NCBI GenBank assembly: GCA_025766275.1
Contig: JAFKAC010000119.1
Span: forward strand, 1-64,000
DNA length: 64,000 nt
Direction: 5' to 3'
From: Lactarius indigo
Lineage: Eukaryota; Basidiomycota; Agaricomycetes; Russulales; Russulaceae
A program made the translations under genes and the position numbers. Each line of letters opens with the position of its first letter. The stretch's first letter is position 1. Below, piece after piece: positions 57,801 through 64,000 of this stretch. The notes beneath the pieces are model-generated. The model had not been told where the DNA came from and did no database searches. It saw nothing but the letters and a program-made list of their open reading frames with translations.

Positions 57801-59184
57801 CAAAGCGGATGGCCGCTACAGAGCTCGCTTGGTGGCTAAGGGATTCACGCAGATCCCTGGCATAGATTTTGATGAAACCTTCTCTCCCGTCGCACGATTT
57901 GAGTCGCTACGTTTACTTCTGGCGTTGGCCGCGCTGGAGGACTGGCACATCCATCAGATGGATGTTAAGTCTGCTTTTCTCAATGGCGTGCTTGACGAGG
58001 AGATATACATGGAGCAGCCACAAGGTTTCACTGTCACTGGCTCTGAGACGAAGGTGTGTCGCCTGGTTAAGGCGATCTATGGTCTCAAACAGGCCTCCCG
58101 CGCATGGAACTTGCAATTCCATGGAGTGCTCACTGCACTCGGCTTTAAGCGGACGTTTGCTGATGCTGGCATATATGTGATGCCTCAACGGGAGGGGTAT
58201 GATCCACTCTTCGTTATTGTCTACGTTGATGACATCACTATACTGGGTCCCTCGCTGAGTGGTATCAAGCGTTTGAAGTCAGATCTGTCTGAACGCTATG
58301 AGATGACAGATCTCGGGGAGATAGAGTCTTATCTTGGTATGCGCATTGTGCGCGACCGCTCCCTTAGACGCATCGAAATAGATCAGTCTGGCTACATCAA
58401 GGATGTCCTTGAACGCTTTAGCATGTCTGATGCCACACCACACAACACACCCTTGCCCGCTGGTGCTGACGAGCACCTGGTTAAATATACGTCGCAGGCA
58501 ACTGCCTCAGATATCTCTCACTACCAGTCTCTTATTGGGAGTCTGCTTTATGTGCAGATTGGCACAAGGCCAGATATCTCCTTCGCTGTGTCACGTTTGG
58601 CGCAGTACGCAGCGAACCCTTCACCACAACATCTGCGACTTGCGCAGTATGTCCTGTCCTACTTAGTAGGAACTATGGATATGCGTATTGTTTATGATGG
58701 CGCCAATGGCGATGGCCTTCACGGCTACACTGACTCCAGTCTGGCTGATCAGACTGACGACCGCCACTCCACCTCTGGTTATGTGTTCCTACTAGCTAAC
58801 GGTGCAATAAGCTGGTCTTCGCGCAAGCAAAAGACTGTTGCCCAAAACACAACGGAAGCGGAATACATGGCCATGACTGACGCGGCTAACCAGGCTGCGT
58901 GGTATCAGAGCTTCCTCACGGAACTCGGGTACGAGGTCGACGACCCCATCCCACTTCATGGTGACAATAAGGGTGCCATTGACTTGGCCTTGAACCCTGT
59001 CACTGGGAGACGGTCTAAGCACATTGCCATACGGCATCATGTCATTCGAGAGTACATCGAAAAGGGGACCATCACCCTCATCAGAACTCCTACTGTGGAT
59101 ATGGTTGCGGACGGCTTCACAAAGTCACTACCGCGTGTCCTGCTGCAGAAGCACAACGATGACATGGGACTTGTGTGCACTTAG
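54862..59184 (+). CDS. Copia Gag-Pol polyprotein
   Basis: One frame of 1,440 residues without frameshift. Ser/Pro/Gly-rich start; Gag of the UBN2 type (about 55-235, GTGWNEWSGTIEAIL); CCHC zinc knuckle at about 267-280 (CHYCNKKGHIKPDC); aspartic protease at about 340 (WMMDSGATHH); integrase with HHCC-type region (DIWHQRMGHISSAALKAHG) and core with Asp, Asp and Glu in HSDLAGPM, HSDRGGEY and SPQSNGKAERFNRT; a Pro/Ser-rich linker (about 760-900); reverse transcriptase at about 955-1190 (KSKWVFKLKADGRYRARLVA, MDVKSAFLNG, catalytic VYVDD near 1119); and RNase H at about 1285-1430 (YTDSSLADQT, NTTEAEYMAM, LHGDNKGAI). All catalytic residues are kept, so the element could be active. The domain order protease-integrase-RT-RNase H is that of Ty1/copia. 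Confidence 0.97.
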   Translation: MSGSSSTPAAGAGAPPSPTGGSAGGSLPPPSGSTPSTRLSQAHSANFGMPSGIHLTQFDGTGWNEWSGTIEAILTLHEAEDVFTLDTPPSGITTDEWDSVQRRSKAYLRLYLKPDVYSLVADNIVYATFKAKWDKLRDVYAGASGSTTIFNLWIQLTQARLDDSAPMAAQLAKLNELRVALSNAQMGVSDVQYCLILLHALPPSYEVLASTILASGAPSTLKHAEIIARIVSEEARRAGPSGSSLNKVAPVKSTGKKGKKDHSGLTCHYCNKKGHIKPDCRKKKKDEADAKEKEKAGNKAANSHILVPTTASIKEVEEPAIDWASQSISVALYAASRVRWMMDSGATHHITPHRSDFKDYTPTKGTVRLGDKSTIDQVGVGSVVFTTSQGTSITLSNVLHLPQVKTRFLSTRALAQKGAEIAFDSGSFKISINQKCVAKGYLEDNLYWLDAASVGLNAHTKSSAATLDIWHQRMGHISSAALKAHGPSATTGMDIDSSTTTHTVCRGCEMGKSTRQPFSASSNKRTTRQFEIVHSDLAGPMQTQSLQGSTYTATFIDDHTKFTVVHFLKSKDQFAKSLQMYLAWGETQSGHKLRALHSDRGGEYMSSVTQDILKQKGIEHHLTMPGSPQSNGKAERFNRTIMDKAMSMLHTAGMSKGFWEHAVCAAVHIYNRSPVRGLKWRTPYELWHSGKVPDVSHLRVFGCKGYMHVPADKRRKLDAKAIEVTLIGFEPESKGYKLWDRSTRSVRVSRDVTFDESSFPSLQGVETHPTPSPPVVPSTTVTAVPHPPALPPMRAPSPAHSSSSEEEDVEKLLDPPQVQPRPTTPPPALPAPPTTPKREQATPTSPPPRPSATRIMRHVPPPSPEMPGGFEDRAQRSQLLREMDNAPRRSARAPVPNPRYFNADNAAWRGRRLGYAELLAAAFVGRDPATYAEAMRSAAAEEWTRACQYEMDALAKNGTWELVDLPPNRKAVKSKWVFKLKADGRYRARLVAKGFTQIPGIDFDETFSPVARFESLRLLLALAALEDWHIHQMDVKSAFLNGVLDEEIYMEQPQGFTVTGSETKVCRLVKAIYGLKQASRAWNLQFHGVLTALGFKRTFADAGIYVMPQREGYDPLFVIVYVDDITILGPSLSGIKRLKSDLSERYEMTDLGEIESYLGMRIVRDRSLRRIEIDQSGYIKDVLERFSMSDATPHNTPLPAGADEHLVKYTSQATASDISHYQSLIGSLLYVQIGTRPDISFAVSRLAQYAANPSPQHLRLAQYVLSYLVGTMDMRIVYDGANGDGLHGYTDSSLADQTDDRHSTSGYVFLLANGAISWSSRKQKTVAQNTTEAEYMAMTDAANQAAWYQSFLTELGYEVDDPIPLHGDNKGAIDLALNPVTGRRSKHIAIRHHVIREYIEKGTITLIRTPTVDMVADGFTKSLPRVLLQKHNDDMGLVCT

Positions 59185-59203
59185 ATTGTAGATCACGGGG
59201 AGA

Positions 59204-59831
59204 TGTTGATAAGTGACCCCTGCGCACTTAGCGGCTCGTACGGACCGGACTTGCAGCATGGACTGCTTTAGATTAGATATACAGGACTTGTAGATTAGAT
59301 ACTGTTTGATCTGTACAATCTGGACTTATCATTGCGTCACATATGACATCACTGTACTTCTAATGACATCATACATCCGGACTCTGCGTTGTATAACGCC
59401 TTTGTACTTTCCTTTGTTCCGTACTTAGCTTTATCTTTATTATGATGTCACTATGATATCATTTGCTTCTGGACTCTCCTTATTCTTTCTTTCCTTGTTC
59501 TCAGAACGTCCACTCCTTTGTCCGTTTGTAGAACAATACTTCCTTGTACTGCGTGACTTAGTGTCACATCCCTTGTACAGTGTCACTACCTGAAAGTGTA
59601 TAAGTAGAGCACCATGTACGCTCCTGGTCCACATCAGTTCTCACTGCTTGTGTGCCAGGTAAGCTCTCTCCTCTCCAATGTAACAACATCAGTTCTCACT
59701 GCTTGTGTGCCAGACAACCTCTTGCTTCACCTTTGCTTGCACTCCCTGTTGCTGCCTTTCAGCCACCCTTGATATCTCACCACAGTCTCCTTTGTCACTG
59801 TGAGTATCATCTCTATGTGTGCTGTTCATCA
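59204..59831 (+). repeat. 3' LTR of the copia element
   Basis: Same length as, and by eye identical to, 53452-54079. Confidence 0.95.
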
Positions 59832-59905
59832 ACCTATTCACTAGACACTTTTAGAGCATATTATGTTAATAAGTACATAGATCATCACGCGAATGAGATC
59901 GCGTT

Positions 59906-60037
59906 CTAGAACCAGATGGAGAACATGCAGCAGACCGCAATCTCGTGCACATTCTTGGGATCGTACTGCGCTTTCAGGCGCTGCAGACGGGCGTAATTGG
60001 GACCAAACTGCGCACGCCCAGGCGGAAGCCACAGCTC
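59906..60037 (-). pseudogene. C-terminal fragment of a BBE-type FAD-linked oxidoreductase
   Basis: The minus strand reads WLPPGRAQFGPNYARLQRLK then AQYDPKNVHEIAVCCMF and a stop at 59906. The NYxRLxxxKxxYDPxNV pattern is the berberine-bridge (BBE) C-terminal signature of FAD-linked oxidoreductases. An in-frame TAG at 60038-60040 and the lack of any FAD domain upstream show that it is a fragment. Its stop overlaps the Plavaka stop on the other strand. Confidence 0.6.
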
Positions 60038-60106
60038 CTACTGGCACCTCAGGCCGTCCCCCCGCTCGCTCACTTGATGATTCGAACTTGATTTGCTTGG
60101 TCAGCC

Positions 60107-60535
60107 ATGCCCCCCGTCGGGAGAACCTGGTAAAGTGGTCACACCAGTGCAATAACCCATCTGCACCTGAGTAAGTTTGAGTGAGCATGCCGACGAAAAC
60201 GGTGAAACACCCAAATCTGAGGGTGATTCGTTGAATCTGCGACTTACGGACAATGCAACACATAGAGTCGGTGATGTAATATATGGTCTCGCTTTCTCAA
60301 CGAGGATCTGGAGCCAGATGAAGAACATGTAGAAGACCCAGACCATGATCTGGCACCAGTTTTTGATTTCCCAGGTCAGCCATAGTCCCCGTCCCCGTTG
60401 GGAGAGCCTGGTGAAGCGGTCACGCCAGCACGATAACCTGCCTGCACCTGAACAAGTCTGAATGAGCATGCCGACAAAAACGGTGAAGTGTCTAAGTCTG
60501 AGCTTCTTCAAATATGCGACTTACGGACAGCGTAA
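60107..60535. repeat. Degenerate tandem repeat of about 280 bp
   Basis: 60107-60260 and 60387-60535 share ordered words: gggagaacctggtaaag / gggagagcctggtgaag, gagcatgccgac, aacggtgaa, and tgcgacttacggacaa/g. The words catgttcttcatctgg (minus strand) of the second unit also resemble the BBE fragment end, so three decayed copies of one gene piece may lie in a row. The minus strand could encode a small membrane segment (FKFWLLVIAITLCIQSI near 60600-60655). I do not recognise it. Confidence 0.5.
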
Positions 60536-60744
60536 CAGACGGATAGGATTGTAAGCAGCGACCTCGACAAGCCAAATCAACGAGCCGAATGCGTAGTGTT
60601 GTAATGGACTGAATGCATAGTGTTATAGCTATCACCAGGAGCCAGAACTTGAAGCTCATCTTATAACGGACGGGTAGAGACAGGCGCACCTTTTTTTTGT
60701 AGCCTCGCACTGCCCTCTTCCGTCCTCTCCGAGTCCCCTGAAAC

Positions 60745-63700
60745 ATGCCTGTCGGTACACATCCATCGAATGCCTATGCACATCCTGGCCGCATTTTGAT
60801 AGACAGTCAAAAACCAAGACACACCAAAAAACAGATAGATGAGGATCTAGCCTGGGCAAAGGCGGTGGGTATTGCCGCCAACAAGGAAGCCACCGCGAGG
60901 CATCAAGCAATCGTTGCGCAGATCGCAATGGTCGAGGACTCCATAGAGGAGGAAGACATCCAGAGGGACACAAACAGGCCCGATGTCAGCGTTGGTTCCC
61001 AGTCAGCAAGTGGGTCAGCAGCAGAGAGTGTTTCGACGTACAAGCGACCCACCAATCTGTTGGACAATGAACAAGCTGAATACGACACTGAGTGAGTGTG
61101 GCCAACTGGCCTACTTGGCGTATAGTGACTTGTAATCTAGGATTGCCACTGTTGTGCATCAGGAAAAACGGTATCCTGAAATTTTCAAAAACTTTAACAA
61201 ATTTTAGAAAAATGGCAATATTTGCTGAGAAATAAGCGATATTTCTGAATTTCCAAGATTGTTAAGATAGGTGAGATAAAAACCTCCCTCCAAATTTCCA
61301 GTAATATTTTGCAAAATCTTACCAGATATTGGCATAAACGGACATATCTCAGCATATCTTAGATGAATGTGTCCAAAATTTCACCACAACAGGCAGAGTA
61401 TTCAGTTGCAAACAAGGCATTCAATTAGTGTTGCATCCAAAAAACAATAATATATTGTGACTAATAAGAATACATAAAACTACAACTAATACAAGGTAGG
61501 TGGTGGTAGCGTCAAAGGTGGCGGTGGTCTGGTCACGTGACCACAATTGTGCAGCAGCATAACAGTGGAGCAGGGTAGCAGTGTCAATTGCCATAGGCCT
61601 GCAGGTTTAATATAAGAAAAAAGAAGAAAAGAAAAGGAAAAAAAAAACTTATCTAAATATTATACTTTGAGCCAAGTGGGCAGCGGCGGCATTGCCACGA
61701 GCGGTGTGGTGGCGAGCAAATGGGTGGACAACAGTCCTGCACCGAGTTCAACATTAAAGGAAAAAAAAACAAAAACAAAAAAAACTTACCTGGATTCTCG
61801 GAGCACCGCGGCACTTGTGCAAGGCGGATGTGCGTGGAGGGGCGGCCGCGGTTGGAGGGGACGGCGTGGCGCCGTTGTCCTGTCTTGCATGTGGCGAGGC
61901 AGTGGGGAGGACTTGCGAGGCAAGGTGGGGGGTGCACTGCATGCGCTAGAGAAGCAGAATGAGAAAGAGAAAAAGAGAAAAGAAAAGGAAAACATATCTT
62001 GTCTGCTGGGCCGAAGCCCAGCTCGTCGTCAGCCGCCTCTTCGTGATGAGTGCGGCGGGGAATGGCGGCGGGGGTGTTGGGGCCGAGGGAGGGTGGTGGT
62101 GGCTTGCATAGCCGGCGCTCGCTGCAGACGGGGTGTGGGCGTCGTCCTTGCGTAGTGTGGTGGTAGATCCTTGAGGGGCCCGTTAAAAGAAAACAAAAAA
62201 GAAAAAAAAAAACGTACCGTCGGCTGCATCTTGCGTTGGCCGTGGGAGTGGAGGCCACACTGACCAGACTGGGATAGCGGTGGTGTGAACGGGTACAGTG
62301 GCCTGGATATCAGCGTGGTGAGAGACAAGGGGAAAAAAAAAAACACTTACTGTATCCAAGATGCAGGAGGGAGGTGACGTGGCGACGCGGCGAGTGTGGC
62401 GACTTAGAAAAAATTCGTCAAGCGGAGGTATAATCTGTGGCATGGAAAGGTGTGTCATTGTGACGCGTGTGAACATGTGCTCACTCCATTTCCTCTCAAC
62501 GCTCCCCCACGGGGGGGTTTTTTTTCTTCTCTTCCCACCACGCACGCGGACCACCTCCACAGCCTACGCAAGAGGAAAGACGTGGTTGAGGAAGAGCTGG
62601 ACTTCGGCCCAATGCTTAGATATGTTTTTTTTTTTTTTTTTTTCTTTTTCCGCTTGCAGGACCCTCCGTGACCACCACGGCCGTGGCTGCACCGGCCTCA
62701 TTGCCACCCCCGATGTGGCACGCAATGCCCCGACCACCAACCCGCCACCACGCCGCCACGACCTGGGGCCCAAGACCCCGCCTCCTCCAACTTAACACCA
62801 CGCCGCCCCCTTATGGCACGCAAGACCCCGCTGCCGTCGCCGCTGGCCTTCACGCCACGCCAGTGCGGTGTGCAGGACCTCGCCACCACTGACCCAGCGC
62901 ACCACCCCAGCGCGCCCACCACCACCGGCGCCACGACCCCAACACGCCACGCAAGAGCCCACCACGCGCCGTCAAGACCCGCCACCGCCGACCCAGCGCG
63001 CCACCCCAGCGCGCCAACCACCACCGGCGCCACGCCCCCAGCACGCCACGCAAGAGCCCACCACATGCCGTCAAGACCCCGCCACTGCCGACCTGCCACG
63101 CCGCCTCATCACGGCATGCAAGGCCCGCCACGTGGCTTCAAGACCCCGGCGCAACCATTCACACCACGCAAGACCCCCACCTGCCACCATGCTTCCCTCA
63201 CATTAATTAGATTGTAGCACATGTACCTTATTTAGTCAAAAATATATGATTGTTTTGTGAATGCAGCCACAGTTGAGTAAATTGCACTGAAATGCATTGC
63301 TGGATGTGATGTAAATTTGGACTTGGACACATTCATCCAAGACACACTAAACATGTGTTCATTTATGCAGATATTTGGTAATATTTCACAACATCTAACT
63401 AGATATTAGAGGGGAGGTCTTTATCTTGTCAAAATTTCACAACTTTTGAAAGATCATAGCAATTATTCACATATTACCATTTTTCTAAAATTTGCTAAAG
63501 TTTTTAAAAAATTTTAGGATACCGTTTTTCCTAATGTGGACAACAGCACGGTGGATGGCAGTGTCGTGGTTAGTCCAGTACCGCCAACGATTGAGGTCGA
63601 TCTCACCTCTGAGAGTGCATTGAATGAGCTTCGGGATGGGTCTCAGGATGGTGATGATGATATCAGGGACTTCGCACCAAAGGGATATGCGGCCAGGAAG

Positions 63701-64000
63701 AGAGCCGAGGTGAGTCACCCCTGTGACTGCATGCTCTGGAAAGTGACATGTGACCGCTGACCAACAACCGTGACCCACAGACCGCGAGGCTTGCATCTAT
63801 GAGGTCTGATGTCAACGCTGCACGTACTACCGTCCCTCGCACTACCTCGTCTGAGTCGGAGGTACAGTCTGCTGTAAGGGTGTAAGTATCACTCAGTCTT
63901 ATGCAGGCGTCAAATACTAAAGGCCATCCCTTGCCACTGTACCCAGGAATGCCCAAGCCCGGCCCCTCAAGCAGTGCCACGCTGTCCTACTGGAGGGGCT
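60745..64000 (+). CDS. Unknown charged protein, coding sequence split by a transposon; continues past the window
   Basis: The start MPVGTHPSNAYAHPGRILID is followed by KKQIDEDLAWAKAVGIAANK and a helical charged part (IAMVEDSIEEEDIQRDTN), a pattern I have seen in multi-copy mushroom proteins without known role. An intron (about 61094-61140) leads to IATVVH. There a 2.4 kb element is inserted; after it the frame goes on as VDNSTVDGSVVVSPVPPTIE, VDLTSESALNELRDGSQDGD and FAPKGYAARKRAE, an intron (63710-63780), then RLASMRSDVNAARTTVPRT, another intron and NAQARPLKQ to the window end. The in-frame reading across the excised element, plus good introns on both sides, shows one gene. With the insertion it is probably disrupted unless the element is spliced out. 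Confidence 0.7.
61160..63533. mobile_element. Non-autonomous element with long terminal inverted repeats
   Basis: The ends are inverted copies: caggaaaaacggtatcct on the left and, on the reverse strand, taggaaaaacggtatcct on the right. The match is strong for about 75 bp and continues with gaps for about 300 bp (for example gataaaaacctccc / gataaagacctccc and tgaatgtgtcca on both arms). The element is 2,374 bp, flanked by AT on both sides (61158-61159, 63534-63535). No transposase is recognisable. The interior is GC-rich, low complexity, with poly(A) runs and tandem repeats. The superfamily is uncertain. Confidence 0.8.
62881..63110 (+). repeat. 99-bp tandem repeat inside the long-TIR element
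   Basis: Units start at 62881, 62980 and 63080 (the last partial), each beginning cgccac(c/t)... and containing agcgcgcc, accaccggcgccacg and cacgcaagagcccacca. In one frame this gives a 33-residue repeat rich in His, Pro, Arg and Thr; I do not take it as protein coding. Confidence 0.8.

Larger units (their letters stand above)
53452..59831 (+). mobile_element. Complete Ty1/copia LTR retrotransposon
   Basis: Two 628-bp LTRs (53452-54079 and 59204-59831) flank one long reading frame. Target duplication accta lies at 53447-53451 and 59832-59836. The LTRs start TGTTGATAAG and end GTTCATCA, and by eye I find no difference between them, so the insertion is recent. A primer binding site follows the left LTR and a purine-rich tract (cacggggaga) precedes the right one. 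It is inserted in the last exon of the Plavaka transposase. Confidence 0.97.
50416..59909 (+). pseudogene. Plavaka (KDZ superfamily) transposase, decayed and split by a copia element
   Basis: Exons rebuild the Plavaka transposase: zinc-finger-like start (CPYPGCRSTFRSQHGRTYHF), DKDGNFLPPGAPPQPREG, WMRKTYEVWYRNPDTV, EGAMYCPIILGSDKTIVLV, HNTVRRAHRNAVIPIVFLAI, FRRVIYDLFTFIADYPEQ, FPCADIYEMISPDLLHQIIK, GVFKDHLVAWV, ITESHHITAVKKPWCRSNR, ISVFHSAVATFFSPSDPCG, ALVEWFTRVGCDPLTGLWVV. The coding sequence stops in LHYTY at 53451, where the copia element begins, and resumes at 59832 with SLDTFRAYYVNKYIDHHANE to the stop at 59909, the typical Plavaka ending. In-frame TGA codons lie at 51513, 52494 and 52689, so it is inactive. 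An Asn-rich tract comes from a CAA/ACAACA run near 52757-52790. The outer ends of the transposon were not found. Confidence 0.85.

Noticed and set aside
62698..63217. Frames with Pro/His/Arg repeats in the long-TIR element
   Set aside because: Open in several frames and both strands because of the GC-rich 99-bp repeat; not evidence of coding.

Overview
The window is nuclear DNA of a mushroom-forming basidiomycete (Agaricomycetes). Genes are split by many 45-70 bp introns, neighbours lie 60-250 bp apart, and the transposons (Plavaka/KDZ, Ty1-copia, Tc1-mariner) and the multi-copy protein families (DUF6534-type membrane protein, M43B secreted proteases) are typical of that class. I cannot name the species. 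Multi-exon gene ends were set by reading splice sites by eye, so spans run from start codon to stop codon and include introns.

Layout. 1-4736: C-terminal part of a fungal Zn2Cys6-type transcription factor, then an acyl-CoA dehydrogenase. 4784-9119: a 4.33 kb Tc1/mariner element with perfect 28-bp terminal inverted repeats and a TA target duplication; it carries a DD34E transposase and a second, unrelated proline-rich gene. 9202-22783: a dense housekeeping block: small mitochondrial-type protein, SIRT5-like sirtuin, FMC1, RRM protein, a DEAD-box-derived protein with its catalytic motifs lost, ELP2, holo-ACP synthase PPT2, IBA57 and dUTPase. Several of these serve mitochondria (FMC1, PPT2, IBA57, probably the sirtuin).

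22806-45335: a duplication region. Five intact secreted M43B metalloproteases (called MEP-A to MEP-E here) form two subgroups: A, B and C (A and B in a large inverted repeat, C in A's orientation) and the tandem pair D and E. MEP-B is a mosaic of A-like and C-like sequence, which points to gene conversion. D and E are each followed by a decayed, inverted 3' part of the dUTPase gene, so their duplication unit came from the dut/MEP convergent pair near 22.8 kb. A single-copy island (32367-38189: FMP32/MCUR1-like protein, PYM, GPN3, a His/Arg/Ser-rich protein) separates the two groups.

45336-64000: transposon-rich. A DUF6534-type membrane-protein gene (47308-49857) has a solo LTR in an intron. 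A decayed Plavaka transposase (50416-59909) has a complete copia retrotransposon with apparently identical 628-bp LTRs inserted in its last exon. A further gene (60745 to window end) is split by a 2.4 kb long-TIR element whose removal restores its reading frame.

Most striking: the two-gene Tc1/mariner element, the protease array with its dUTPase scars and promoter-repeat arrays, and the nested insertions at the right end.
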